A DNA stretch of 64,000 nucleotides from CBDATA01 sp965202845 (GCA_965202845.1 OZ241856.1:744001-808000), one strand, 5' to 3'; counted from the first letter of the stretch, positions 9,124 to 18,454 are shown. The notes: generated from the letters alone by a model not told the origin. Numbers and translations: made by a program.

Positions 9124-10724
9124 CGGCGCCCCTCGCCGCGCCGCAGCACGATCCCATGCCCGGTCGGTTCGGGAACCACCGGGAAGCGTTCCCGCGTTCC
9201 GTCGGACCAGCGCACCGTCAGGCTGCGGATGGCGGTTCCGGCGGGAAGTCCGAAGTGCGCCCGCGGGTCCGAGGAGCCGAGATAGGACACCCCGGGGTTG
9301 GCGCGCGCCACCCGGCCGTCCAGCGTCACGACCGCGCCGTGGTCGGGCGTCCCGTTGGTCCCCCGCACATCCACCAGCAGGCTGTTCCCCGCCGCATCGT
9401 TGCGGAAGACCCGGGCTGGCCCGCCGACCGCGGTGAAGACCAGATCCGGATCGCCGTCCCCGTCCAGGTCTCCCGCCGCCAGACCGCGGCCCACCGCCCG
9501 GAACCCGGTGAGGCCGGGGGAGCCGGCGCCCGCGTCCTCGAACCGCCGCGATCCGGTGTTCCGCAACAGCAGGATGCGTTCCGCGTACTGGTCGAGGAAC
9601 GGCTCGCGGGGCGGTTCCCCGGCGGGACGGGCGACCCGTCCGTTGGCGATGGCCGCGTCGAGATGGCCGTCGAGGTCGAAGTCGGCCAGGATCGCGCCGA
9701 ACCCGGTGGCGCGGAGCCCCAGGGCGCCGAAGCCGAACCCGATCGAGCCGTCGGTGAAGCCGCCTCCCGGCCCGGCGAGATAGACGGTGTTGGTTTCGTC
9801 CGCGAAGTGGGTCAGCAGGATGTCGAAGTCGGCGTCCCCGTCGAGGTCCCCGATGTCCGCCCCCATGCCCGCTTCCGGGCGTCCGAAGCCGCTGAGCGCC
9901 ACGCCGCGGAACAGGGCCTCCTCGCCGAACGTTCCGTCGCCCCGGTTCACCCAGAGGTGGTTCGCTTCGGTATCGTTCGCCACATAGAAGTCCAGCCGCC
10001 CGTCTCCGTTGAAATCGTGGCAGACCACCCCCAGGCCGCGGGCGGCGAACGCGCTGATGCCGGCCGCATCGCTCACATCCTCGAAACGGCCGCCGCCGAT
10101 CCCCCGGTAGAGCCGGTCGGACAGGCCCGGGATGTCGGTGGGGCCGCAATAGTCGGCGGGTCCGGTGGCCGACTGGCAGACGAATTCGGGGTCGTAATCC
10201 ATGTAGCGGGTCACGAAGAGGTCGAGGTCGCCGTCGGCGTCGATGTCGCAGAACGTCGCCGAGGCCGACCAGCCTTCGGGGTTCGGGCCGTCCGGCTGCG
10301 CCTGGAAGGCGCCGTTCCCCTGGTTCAGCAGGAGCGCGCCCGCCCCGTAACCGGTCCGGTACGCGTCGGGGCGCCGGTCTCCGTTCACGTCGCCGACCGC
10401 GACCCCCATTCCGTAGGCGTTCATGTCCGGAATCGGCTCGCCGCGAAACCGCAGCCCGCCCTCGTTGTGGAAGAGGCGGTCCGATCCCCGTCCCTGGACC
10501 AGGTAGAGGTCGAGATCGCCATCGCCGTCATGATCGAGGAGGCCCACGCCGGACCCCATGATCTCCGGCATGAAATATGGGGGCTGGCCGGGGTCGCCCC
10601 TGCCGGTGCGGTGGGTGAAGTCGAGCGCTCCCTCCGCTTCGACGAACAGCGGCTGCTGGGCCGGGGCGGCGACGGCGGAAAGCAGCAGGAGGAGGGCGGC
10701 CCCGCCGCCGGGGACGCGCCGCAT
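9120..10724 (-). CDS. FG-GAP/VCBS beta-propeller with ASPIC/UnbV C-terminal domain
   Basis: The 534-residue exported protein (signal ALLLLLSAVAAPAQQ) has repeated calcium-binding-like FG-GAP blades (GLLDHDGDGDLDLYLV, VNGDRRPDAY, DFNGDGRLDFYVANDTE, DLDGDGDPDLVFT). It ends with an ASPIC/UnbV domain (GVSYLGSSDPRAHFGLPAG, SLTVRWSDGTRERFPV). It carries the paired-cysteine insert CQSATGPADYCGP shared with its two paralogues in this window. These CRTAC1-like proteins are thought to be extracellular binding or scaffold modules with no known enzymatic activity. It lies 5 bases after the FMN oxidase gene and overlaps the TPR lipoprotein gene, in one operon. Confidence 0.92.
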   Translation of the reverse strand: MRRVPGGGAALLLLLSAVAAPAQQPLFVEAEGALDFTHRTGRGDPGQPPYFMPEIMGSGVGLLDHDGDGDLDLYLVQGRGSDRLFHNEGGLRFRGEPIPDMNAYGMGVAVGDVNGDRRPDAYRTGYGAGALLLNQGNGAFQAQPDGPNPEGWSASATFCDIDADGDLDLFVTRYMDYDPEFVCQSATGPADYCGPTDIPGLSDRLYRGIGGGRFEDVSDAAGISAFAARGLGVVCHDFNGDGRLDFYVANDTEANHLWVNRGDGTFGEEALFRGVALSGFGRPEAGMGADIGDLDGDADFDILLTHFADETNTVYLAGPGGGFTDGSIGFGFGALGLRATGFGAILADFDLDGHLDAAIANGRVARPAGEPPREPFLDQYAERILLLRNTGSRRFEDAGAGSPGLTGFRAVGRGLAAGDLDGDGDPDLVFTAVGGPARVFRNDAAGNSLLVDVRGTNGTPDHGAVVTLDGRVARANPGVSYLGSSDPRAHFGLPAGTAIRSLTVRWSDGTRERFPVVPEPTGHGIVLRRGEGRR

Positions 10725-10729
10725 CGGGT

Positions 10730-11977
10730 TCAGGAGACGGCGCGGGACACCGAACGGGGGCCGATGTCCCCGATGGTCGGCGTGCCGGCGAGCTGCATGG
10801 CGAGCCGGAATTCGGCGCGCAGGAGGCGCAGCACCGCTTCCACCCCCGCCTCGCCGAAGGCGGCGAGTCCCCAGAGGTAGGCGCGTCCGACCAGGATGGC
10901 GTCGGCGCCGAGCGCCAGCGCCTTGAAGATGTCCACCCCGCGGCGAATTCCGCTGTCGAACAGCACCGGGATGCGCCCGTCGATGGCCTGCGCCACCTCG
11001 GGAAGGCTCTCCAGGGCGCCGATCCCGCTTTCCTCGGCCCGGCCGCCGTGGTTCGAGACCACGATCCCGTCCACGCCGTGTTCGAGGCAGAGCGCCGCGT
11101 CCTCGGCGGTGACGATCCCCTTGAGCAGGAGCTTCATCGAGGTGAGATCGCGGAGACGCCCGACCACGTCCCAGGTGAGCCGGGGCTGGTTGAGGCCGGC
11201 GAACCGGCTTCGCCCGCTGGCGTCCTCCACTTCAATGCCGTCGAACATGCGCTTTCGCGAGACGTAGTTGGCGAATCCGGGTCGGTGGCAGGCGCCGCAC
11301 TCCCGGTTGTCGAGGCGGGCGGCGAGTTCGGTGGTGATCCGGTTGCTTCCGGCGGGGAGGTCCACCGTCAGCGCCAGCGCCGGGCACCCCGCCGCCTCGG
11401 CGCGGACCACCAGCCGCCGGGTCGCGTCGAACGATGTGGTCGGATAGAGCTGATACCAGACCGGCTCGCCCCGCGCTTCGCCCACCTCCTCGATGCCCGC
11501 GGTGGCGACGGTGGAGAGCATCTGGAGATGGTCCAGCGTCCGCGCCGCCCGCGCCACCGCGATTTCGCCCTCCGGGTGGAAGGCCCGCTGGCTGCCGCAG
11601 GGGGCGATGCCGATGGGAGACGGCCATTCCCGCCCGAACAGGGTGACCCGGGTGTCCGGGTCCGAGACGTCCACCAGCCGCCGCGCCCGGATGCCGGTGT
11701 TCTCGAAGGCGCGGCGATTGGCCGCCAGGGTGCCCTCGCCGTCCACTCCGGTGGCGATGTATCCGTAGTGGGCGGGCGGAAGGTTCCTTTCGGCCACCGC
11801 CCGGAAGTCGAACACGTCCACCCCGTCCTCCGGGGTTTCGATCCGGCGGCGGGGGAATCGGTTGAACCCGAAGAATTCCCCGGCGTCCCCCAGCTGGGGC
11901 TGTTCCTCTCCGCAGCCGGGCGCCAGGAGCAGCGGGCTGCCCGCCAGATAGCGGAGGAAGCGGCGGCGATCGTTCAT
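10730..11977 (-). CDS. Exported FMN-dependent alpha-hydroxy-acid oxidase/dehydrogenase
   Basis: The 415-residue product belongs to the glycolate oxidase / lactate dehydrogenase / lactate 2-monooxygenase family, which oxidises L-2-hydroxy acids with FMN. Seen motifs are PIGIAPCGSQRAFHPEGE, LALTVDLPAGSNR, LLLKGIVTAEDA, the active-site SNHGGRA, and DSGIRRGVDIFKALALGAD with VGRAYLWGLA. The usual SNHGGRQLD reads SNHGGRAEE, and an extra CGAC sequence sits in the lid loop. The N-terminus has a Tat-like twin arginine (NDRRRFLRYLAG) and a lipobox (LLLAPGC), which suits export of a folded flavoprotein; most relatives are cytoplasmic. It sits 22 bases after the 252-residue gene and 5 before the FG-GAP gene. 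Exact substrate unknown. Confidence 0.9.
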   Translation of the reverse strand: MNDRRRFLRYLAGSPLLLAPGCGEEQPQLGDAGEFFGFNRFPRRRIETPEDGVDVFDFRAVAERNLPPAHYGYIATGVDGEGTLAANRRAFENTGIRARRLVDVSDPDTRVTLFGREWPSPIGIAPCGSQRAFHPEGEIAVARAARTLDHLQMLSTVATAGIEEVGEARGEPVWYQLYPTTSFDATRRLVVRAEAAGCPALALTVDLPAGSNRITTELAARLDNRECGACHRPGFANYVSRKRMFDGIEVEDASGRSRFAGLNQPRLTWDVVGRLRDLTSMKLLLKGIVTAEDAALCLEHGVDGIVVSNHGGRAEESGIGALESLPEVAQAIDGRIPVLFDSGIRRGVDIFKALALGADAILVGRAYLWGLAAFGEAGVEAVLRLLRAEFRLAMQLAGTPTIGDIGPRSVSRAVS

Positions 11978-11999
11978 GGCGGAATTCCCGCCGGAGGGA

Positions 12000-12758
12000 T
12001 CAACGCCGCCCTTCGGGCTCCTCTTCTTCGGGTTCGGCGCGGAAGCTGAGCTCCGGCAGGGGGCGCACCACCCACTGTTCGCTCCTGGAGAGGACGCCGG
12101 CGAGCTTGGAGGCGACCTCCATCGCGCCTTCCGGGCCGAGCGCCCGCGCCAGCGGCGATCCCTGGTCGAGCGCGGCGAAATTCCCCACGTGGAAGAAGTG
12201 GACGTATCCGCTGTCCCCGCCCAGGGTGATGGCGCCGGAGGCGTGGCGCATGTCGGCTTCCTTGAAGTGGGGCAGGACGTCCTCCGCCATGACCCGGATG
12301 TAGTCCTGCTCGCGGCCGGGGACGACCGTGACCCGTTGCACCAGCGTCAGCCCCGGCGCCTGGTCGTCGGGGAGCGGGTTGTCGAGGTCGGGGGTCGTCC
12401 GAAGCGCGTAGGTGGTGTGGCTGCGCACCGCGCGCTGGATACGGCCCGCGAGGCGGTCGCGCTCCGGGTCGGGTCGGCCCGGGCGGTCCAGGCCGGCGAA
12501 GCGGTCGAGCGGCTTCAGGATCAGGAAGCGGTGGGCGTCGCCGAACCCCGCCGTCCGGCTGACCTGCCGCCAGGACACGCCGGCCTCTTGTTCCAGGGCG
12601 GCCCACTCGCGTTGCGCCGCCAGAAACTCGTCCACCTGCCCGGGCGCCACCTCGACCAGGCTCATCTCCATCCACGGGGCCGCCTCCTCCTGCGCGTCCT
12701 GCCCGGCGACGGCCGCTGGCAGGAGCAGCGCGAGCGGCGCCAGGCGGAGGAAAGTCAA
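12000..12758 (-). CDS. Exported protein of unknown function, possible dimeric alpha/beta-barrel
   Basis: Translation appears to begin at a TTG whose last bases overlap the ankyrin gene's TGA (TTGA); this start is needed to keep the signal peptide (LAPLALLLPAAVAGQ). The 252-residue protein has two similar halves, each with a beta strand and helix (MEMSLVEVAPGQVDEFLAAQ and LTLVQRVTVVPGREQDYIRV). That arrangement resembles ABM/dimeric alpha-beta barrel proteins, but I recognise no catalytic motif. The C-terminus is acidic (EPEEEEPEG). Fourth gene of the minus-strand operon, 22 bases before the FMN oxidase. Function is not assigned. Confidence 0.75.
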   Translation of the reverse strand: MTFLRLAPLALLLPAAVAGQDAQEEAAPWMEMSLVEVAPGQVDEFLAAQREWAALEQEAGVSWRQVSRTAGFGDAHRFLILKPLDRFAGLDRPGRPDPERDRLAGRIQRAVRSHTTYALRTTPDLDNPLPDDQAPGLTLVQRVTVVPGREQDYIRVMAEDVLPHFKEADMRHASGAITLGGDSGYVHFFHVGNFAALDQGSPLARALGPEGAMEVASKLAGVLSRSEQWVVRPLPELSFRAEPEEEEPEGRR

Positions 12759-14611
12759 CAGGAGACGCAGTTGTTGTTGTTCTTCGATCCGAGACTCTCC
12801 AGCAGGGCCACCGTCTCGGGAATCGGGGACACGCGCTGCACCGGCCCGTTGGCCATGTCGGCGGTGGTCTGGCCGAGCCTGCTGACTGCGGTCACATCAA
12901 CGCCCTTTTCCACCAGATAGAGGATCATCTCGTTGTCGCCGCGCGCCGCCGCGTGGTGCAGCGCGTTGTACCCCTTGAAGTCGCGCTGGTTGACTTCGGC
13001 CCCCAGCTCGACCAGGTACTGAACCGAGGCCAGCCAGCCGTCCGGCACATGCCGGTGCGCGTTCCCGGCGAACCCCTCGCCGTAACCCGCCCCCGAAGCG
13101 GCGTGGATCGGGTACACGCCGGGGTCCCCCGCCTTGTAGGGCGGGAGACCGGAGGGATCCGGTCCCATGGTGGTCAGGTCGGTGGGGATCCACAGGCCCG
13201 GCGCCGCCGGAAGGACCGCGAGGGCGCCCCGCTCCGGATCGTTCACCGCGGTGGTCCCCCGACGCCGTCGCCGAGGTTCCGGGGCCTTGGTGGGGATGTT
13301 CGGGTCGGCGCCGTACTCGGCGAGAAGCCGCATCGCCTGGACGTCGGTCGCGTAGGCGGCCCGCCAGAAGGCGGTCGAGCCGCCGGTGTCCACCAGCCCG
13401 CAGTTCGCGTTCCCGCATCCGCTGTACACCATGTACCAGGGGTGCTTGGCGATGCGGTGATCCGGGTCGGCGCCGGCGTCCAGAAGCGCCCGCATGAGGT
13501 CCAGATAGCTGGTCTCCTGGCGGTCGTGCTCCTGCGGCTGCGGATAGCGGGTCCGCGGCTGCCATTCGGTGTTGACCGCCGCCCAAAGCGGGGTCACGCC
13601 GTTTTCCTTCGAAGCGACGTTGGGATCGGCGCCGCGCTCCAGCAGCATCATCGCCAGGTCGAACTGGCCGTTGATGGTCGCCATCAGCAGCGGGCTGGCG
13701 CCGTCGCCGGACGCCGTCCGGTTCACATCTGCGTCCCCGTCGAGAAGCGCCGAAGCCGACTCGATAAATCCCTGCCGGGACGCGTGCAGCAGCGGAGTGA
13801 GGCCCCCCTTTGCTTCCAGCTGGGGCCGGCGGAAGCGGGCGAACGGATCGTTGTCGTCGCCCTTCTTCTCGGGGGTCTCGCCCGCCAGGTAGAACTCGCG
13901 GGCGGCCTGCACCGCCGTCTGCACTTCGGCGGAGGTCGGGTTCCGGCCGGCGGCCGCAAACGCCTCCAGAACCGCCTGCTGGCGCTTTTTGGCCGCTTCG
14001 GCGAGCTCGTAGTCGGCGAGCAGGTCCGTCGGGTTCGAGGCGGCGTTCGGGTCGGCGCCGCGGGCGAGCAGCGCCCGGATCGCGTCCACCCGGTTCCGGG
14101 CGGCGGCGAAGATCAGCGGAGTCTGCCCCCAGGTCTTCTCGCGGGCGTCCACTTCGGCCCCGTGATCGACCAGCGTCTCGATCGCCGCCACGCTTCCCGC
14201 GCTCGCGGCCAGGTGCAGCGGAGTCGCGCCGCTGGTGGTGAGGGCGCTTCCGGCGTCGGATCCGGCGGCGAGAAGCTGCTTGACCACTTCGGCCTGGCCG
14301 GCGGCGCTCGCCACGTGGAGCGGCGTGTATCCCCCGATGCGGGTCGCCGCGTCCAGCTTGGCGCCGCCTTCGAGGAGGGTCTGGACCAGCGCCGGATCGC
14401 CGTGCTCGGCGGCCCAGTGGAGTGCCGACATGCCGTCGCCGTGGGCGGCGTTCGCATCCTCGCCCCCGGCGAGAAGCGTCCGCACCGCGTCCAGATCCCC
14501 GGCGCGCGCCGCGTCGGCGACCGGGGCCGTCGCCGGAGGCGCCGCCGAGAGGGCGACGGCGGCGAGAAACAACGTCATCAGGACGCTGCCGAGGAATCTC
14601 GATGCGGTCAT
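12755..14611 (-). CDS. Exported ankyrin-repeat protein with Cys-containing tail
   Basis: The 618-residue product has a signal peptide (LFLAAVALSAAPPA) followed by ankyrin repeats across most of its length (DGMSALHWAAEHGDPALVQT, GYTPLHVASAAGQAEVVKQL, ASPLLMATINGQFDLAMMLL, GYNALHHAAARGDNEMILYL). A central insert carries CGNANCG, and the protein ends in NNNNCVSC, an unusual asparagine run and cysteine pair. Ankyrin repeats mediate protein binding. Exported ankyrin proteins next to DUF1552/DUF1592 genes occur in Acidobacteriota and Planctomycetota, where their role is undefined. It starts 4 bases after the DUF1552 stop and overlaps the next gene by 4, so it is in the same operon. Confidence 0.92.
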   Translation of the reverse strand: MTASRFLGSVLMTLFLAAVALSAAPPATAPVADAARAGDLDAVRTLLAGGEDANAAHGDGMSALHWAAEHGDPALVQTLLEGGAKLDAATRIGGYTPLHVASAAGQAEVVKQLLAAGSDAGSALTTSGATPLHLAASAGSVAAIETLVDHGAEVDAREKTWGQTPLIFAAARNRVDAIRALLARGADPNAASNPTDLLADYELAEAAKKRQQAVLEAFAAAGRNPTSAEVQTAVQAAREFYLAGETPEKKGDDNDPFARFRRPQLEAKGGLTPLLHASRQGFIESASALLDGDADVNRTASGDGASPLLMATINGQFDLAMMLLERGADPNVASKENGVTPLWAAVNTEWQPRTRYPQPQEHDRQETSYLDLMRALLDAGADPDHRIAKHPWYMVYSGCGNANCGLVDTGGSTAFWRAAYATDVQAMRLLAEYGADPNIPTKAPEPRRRRRGTTAVNDPERGALAVLPAAPGLWIPTDLTTMGPDPSGLPPYKAGDPGVYPIHAASGAGYGEGFAGNAHRHVPDGWLASVQYLVELGAEVNQRDFKGYNALHHAAARGDNEMILYLVEKGVDVTAVSRLGQTTADMANGPVQRVSPIPETVALLESLGSKNNNNCVSC

Positions 14612-14615
14612 TTCG

Positions 14616-16025
14616 TCAGTCGGTCTCCGCCAGCGGGGAAGCCACCGGGAGCGTTCCGTTGCTGTCGCCGAAGGAGTCCATCTCGAGGCCCAGCGACTGG
14701 ACCAGCGCCAGCATGGCGTTCGCCATCGGCGTTCCGTCCGGCGCCTTCACGTGGAGGTTGCCGGAGAGATGTCCGTTGGCGTGTCCCAGGAATACCAGCG
14801 GGCAGCGGCGGTGGTTGTGGATGTTGGCGTCCGCCATCGGCGAACCCCAGACGATCGCGGTCTTGGCCAGCAGGGAGACGCCGCCCTCGTCGGTGTTCTT
14901 GAGCCGCTCGAGGAAGTACGGGAGCTGACCGACGCGGTATTGGCAGATCGTGTTGAAGTCCATGATCCGCTTCTCGTCGTTCCCGTGGTGCGACGCCGGA
15001 TGGAAGGGCGAACTGGTGCCGCTCTCCGGGAACGAGCGGTTCTGGGCGTCGCGCCCGGTCTTGAACGAGATGACCCGGGTCATGTCGGTCTCCAGGGCGA
15101 GCGCCTGAAGGTCGAACATGAGGCGCATGTGCTCCGAGAAGGAGTCCGGCACTCCCGGCGGGGCGTCGGGCAATTCGCGCGTCTCCCCGCTCTGGTTGTG
15201 CCCCTCGATCATCTGGATGCGCCGCTCGACTTCGCGCACGTGGTCCAGGTAGCGGTCCATGCGGAGGCGGTCGACGTTCCCCAGTTCGCTCCGCACTTCG
15301 GCCACGTCGCTCAGGATCCAGTCGAGGATGCTGCGACGGGTGGCGCGGCGCGCGGCGCGCTCCTCGGGGGTGCTGCCGGCGCCGAACAGCATTTCGAAGG
15401 CGACCCGCGGGTCGCGGATCATGGGCAGCGGCTCGTTCGGCGAAGCCCAGCTGATCGAATCGGTGTAGGCGCAGGAGTAGTTGTAGGTGCAGCCGCCCGC
15501 CTGGTCGAGGTTCTCGATGCAAAGCTGGAGCGACGGCATCGGCGTGGCCTGGCCGAACTGCTGGGCGTAGGTCTGGTCGATCGAGGTGCCGCACCAGATG
15601 TCCGATCCCTGGGTCTGCTTCGGGTGGGACTGCGTCAGGAAGACCGCCGACGACCGGAAATGGTCGCCGCCGATCTCGGGCGGGCTGAACGCCTCGGCCA
15701 TCCGCACGTCGGTGTTGCTGACGATCGTCAGGTACTCCTGGAACGGCTCCAGCGGTTTGAGCGCGTTCTCGGGCCGCATGCTGAAGTCCCGTCCGGTGGT
15801 CTCCGGGGCGTACAGATGCTGGGTGGCGCCCCACTCGTTGCAGCCGGGGAGTCCGTGCACCTCCTCGATGCATACCAGGCGCGTCACGTCGGTGGGCGAG
15901 GCGTCGGCAGGCCGGGAGCCGAGGCCGGCCGGCATCATCGCGTCCATGTACGGGAGCGCGACCGCGGCGCCGGCGCCGCGCAGGAAGGTCCGGCGGGAAA
16001 GGTGCTTGCGGGTGATGAAGGACAT
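14616..16025 (-). CDS. DUF1552 domain protein, Tat-exported
   Basis: The 469-residue protein begins with a twin-arginine signal (HLSRRTFLRGAGAAVALPYM) and continues as a full-length DUF1552 protein. Typical sequence includes GGDHFRSSAVFLT, RSILDWILSDVAEVRSEL and DRYLDHVREVERRIQMIEG, and it ends with a region like sulfatase-type secreted enzymes (AIVWGSPMADANIHNHRRC, VFLGHANGHLSGNLHV). DUF1552 genes are nearly always beside DUF1592-type cytochrome-like genes, as here (17 bases downstream). The pair is presumed to form an exported redox or hydrolytic unit, but no activity is established. Start ATG 16025 is fixed by the Tat signal. Confidence 0.93.
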   Translation of the reverse strand: MSFITRKHLSRRTFLRGAGAAVALPYMDAMMPAGLGSRPADASPTDVTRLVCIEEVHGLPGCNEWGATQHLYAPETTGRDFSMRPENALKPLEPFQEYLTIVSNTDVRMAEAFSPPEIGGDHFRSSAVFLTQSHPKQTQGSDIWCGTSIDQTYAQQFGQATPMPSLQLCIENLDQAGGCTYNYSCAYTDSISWASPNEPLPMIRDPRVAFEMLFGAGSTPEERAARRATRRSILDWILSDVAEVRSELGNVDRLRMDRYLDHVREVERRIQMIEGHNQSGETRELPDAPPGVPDSFSEHMRLMFDLQALALETDMTRVISFKTGRDAQNRSFPESGTSSPFHPASHHGNDEKRIMDFNTICQYRVGQLPYFLERLKNTDEGGVSLLAKTAIVWGSPMADANIHNHRRCPLVFLGHANGHLSGNLHVKAPDGTPMANAMLALVQSLGLEMDSFGDSNGTLPVASPLAETD

Positions 16026-16042
16026 GTTTGCTGATGACCTCT

Positions 16043-18454
16043 TTATGGTTGAAGCGTGGTTTCGGGGGCGATGGAGTCTCCCCGTTTGCGCTGGAAGGCG
16101 TCGCTGCCGATTACGCCCATGATAAAGGAAGACATGCGGTAGTTCTGCTCGGCGGCGTCCCAGGCGATCCGCCGCACGGTGGGCTGATCGGAGGCCTGTG
16201 TCGGTCGGCCGACCGCAAACGCCATCAGGTTCTCGGTGAAGGTGCGCGCCAGCGGGATCGGGCGGGTCAGCAGGACATCCACCAGCTCGGACGGATTCGA
16301 AACCGGGGTGCCGTCGTAGAAGTCGCCGGACGTGTCGAGCGGGCCGCCGTTCTCGCGAACCCGCCAGATTCCGGTGGTGTCGAAATTGTCGAGGGCGAGG
16401 CCGATCGGATCGATCATCCGGTGGCAGGAGTTGCAGCTCGGGTTGGCCGCGTGCATCTCCATGCGCTCCCTGGTGGTGAGCGGACGCCCCTTGTCGGTTT
16501 CCGCGATCTCCTCGAGCGCCGGGGTGTCCGGCGGCGGCGGCGGGGGCGGCGTGCCCAGCAGGACTTCCATCACCCATTTCCCGCGCAGCACCGGGGACGT
16601 GCGGTTGGCGAGCGAGGTGAGCACCAGCATGCTGCCGTGCCCCAGAACGCCCTGGCGTCGGTCGTCGGGATAGCCGACGCGCCGGAACTGCCGGCCGGCG
16701 ACGCCGGGGATTCCGTAGTGGCGCGCCAGCCGCTCGTTCAGGAAGCTGTAGTCGGCCTGGAGCAGATCCAGAAAGCTCCTGTCCTCGGCTACCAGGTGGG
16801 CGAAGAAGAGCTCGGTTTCGCGCCGCATCGCCGCCGCCAGATTGTCGTCGAAGTTGGGGAAGAAGTTCGGGTCCGGCTTGACCTTGTCCATGTCCTGGAG
16901 TCGGAACCACTGCGCGGCGAAGCGCCGGCCGAGCGCCGCCGCGCGCGGGTCGGCGAGCATGCGGAGCGCCTGGCGTTCCAGCTCCTCTCCGGTCAGCAGG
17001 CCGAGGTCGGCGAGTCGCTGGAGCTCGTCGTCGGGGGGCGTTCCCCAGAGGAAGAAGGAGAGTCGGGAGGCGAGATCGGTGTCGCCCAGGCGGTATCCGT
17101 CGTCCGCCGCCGGCGCGCGTTCCAGCCGCAGCACGAAGTGGGGGCTGGCGAGCATCGCCTCCAGGGCGGTCCGCATGCCTCCCTCAAAGCCGCCTGTCGC
17201 ATGGCCCGCGTCAAAGAAGCCGAGCAGATCCTCGACCTCTCGATCCGCGACGTCCCGCCGGTACGCCTCCCGGGCCAGCCGCGCGAGGATGCGGGCCGCG
17301 CAGGGCCGCGCCTCGTCGGGAGCGGTCGGGCGGCAGGTGAAGATGCGGCGCCGGCTGGGGGTCTCCGACAGACCGGTGGAGGTGAAGGGGCCGGTGATGA
17401 TGACGTCGCGGACGTGCGGCAGGGTGGTGATCCCGGCGCCCCCGGAACCGCCTCCGGCGTAGGACCAGTCATGGGGCCGAACCAGATCCTCGTAGGGGCC
17501 GTGCTGCCGTCGGATGAAGGCGGCGGCGACCCGCCGGGTTCCGGCCCCGATGAAGATGCGCGGGGTCTGGGTGATCACGCCCCCGCGGCCGTCGGCGTCC
17601 ACCTGGCGGTTCGTGTCGTAGTGGAGCAGGGCGACGCGCTCGCCGTCGATCGAGACGTCCACGTCCTCGATGCGGGTGTTGGCGCCCGATGTGAAGGTCA
17701 CGCCCAGGGTGTACTCGCCGTCCACCGGGAAGGTGTGCTCCACGACCAGGCCGCCGCGCGTGCCCCAGGGCGCTCCCTCCACGTAGTCCCAGGGATGCTG
17801 CGAGATGTACTGCGAGTTGGAATAGGTGTGGTCCACCGGTTTTTCGCTGCGCTCGCCGATGGCGAGGCGGCTGATGGCGCTGGCCGCGTTCAGGTAGGAC
17901 TCCAGCAGGGTCGGCGAAAGCGTCTGGGCTTCGGCGATGTTGTCGAAGTTGTGGCTCACCTGGTCGAGCGGCAGCCAGTCGCCGGCGCGCACTTCCAGAT
18001 CCAGCAGGTCCAGGATCGCCTGTTCGTATTCGTGGCGATTGAGGCGCTGGAACGGGCGGCTCCCCGGATCGGGAGCGCGCCGGGCGGCCTCGTCCAGGTT
18101 GGATTCGAGCGCCTCGACCAGCGCCAGGACCTCCTCCGGGCTGGAGCGCCGGATGCCCTTGGGCGGCATCATGCCGGCGCGGAGTTTCCGCACCATCTGC
18201 TCCGCGTCGTGCGCGCGCTCGGCGGCACGGGTCACGTCGAACCCCTCGAGCGAGAGATTGCCGGTCATCATCCGGGCGTTGTGGCACATTGCGCAGGTGG
18301 TGCGCACCACTTCGTTTGCGATCTCGTTGGCCGGCGCGCCGACTGGCGTTCTCGTTGGGCGCGGGTTCGCGGCGGCTGCGCCTCCCGCAGCGAACAGCGC
18401 GACCAAGGCGCAAAGCGCCGCCGACCGAGGGGTGCGGAGCCTGTTCAAGAACAT
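16043..18454 (-). CDS. DUF1592-type protein with two c-heme motifs (DUF1587/1592/1588/1585)
   Basis: The 803-residue product has a signal peptide (ALCALVALFAAGGAAAA), then a cytochrome-c-like segment with CAMCH (residues ~53-57) and MMPPKGI. The DUF1587/DUF1595/DUF1592 core follows (FQRLNRHEYEQAILDLLDL, LASRLSFFLWGTPPDDELQR, AAQWFRLQDMDKVKPD), then DUF1588/DUF1585 with a second heme motif CNSCH (PSCNSCHRMIDPIGLALDNF). A polyproline turn (GTPPPPPPPDTPALEE) separates the last domains. This family is abundant in Planctomycetota, Verrucomicrobiota and Acidobacteriota and is predicted to be a periplasmic multi-domain cytochrome; function is unknown. It is the first gene of a tightly packed seven-gene operon and has a good promoter upstream. 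Confidence 0.93.
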   Translation of the reverse strand: MFLNRLRTPRSAALCALVALFAAGGAAAANPRPTRTPVGAPANEIANEVVRTTCAMCHNARMMTGNLSLEGFDVTRAAERAHDAEQMVRKLRAGMMPPKGIRRSSPEEVLALVEALESNLDEAARRAPDPGSRPFQRLNRHEYEQAILDLLDLEVRAGDWLPLDQVSHNFDNIAEAQTLSPTLLESYLNAASAISRLAIGERSEKPVDHTYSNSQYISQHPWDYVEGAPWGTRGGLVVEHTFPVDGEYTLGVTFTSGANTRIEDVDVSIDGERVALLHYDTNRQVDADGRGGVITQTPRIFIGAGTRRVAAAFIRRQHGPYEDLVRPHDWSYAGGGSGGAGITTLPHVRDVIITGPFTSTGLSETPSRRRIFTCRPTAPDEARPCAARILARLAREAYRRDVADREVEDLLGFFDAGHATGGFEGGMRTALEAMLASPHFVLRLERAPAADDGYRLGDTDLASRLSFFLWGTPPDDELQRLADLGLLTGEELERQALRMLADPRAAALGRRFAAQWFRLQDMDKVKPDPNFFPNFDDNLAAAMRRETELFFAHLVAEDRSFLDLLQADYSFLNERLARHYGIPGVAGRQFRRVGYPDDRRQGVLGHGSMLVLTSLANRTSPVLRGKWVMEVLLGTPPPPPPPDTPALEEIAETDKGRPLTTRERMEMHAANPSCNSCHRMIDPIGLALDNFDTTGIWRVRENGGPLDTSGDFYDGTPVSNPSELVDVLLTRPIPLARTFTENLMAFAVGRPTQASDQPTVRRIAWDAAEQNYRMSSFIMGVIGSDAFQRKRGDSIAPETTLQP

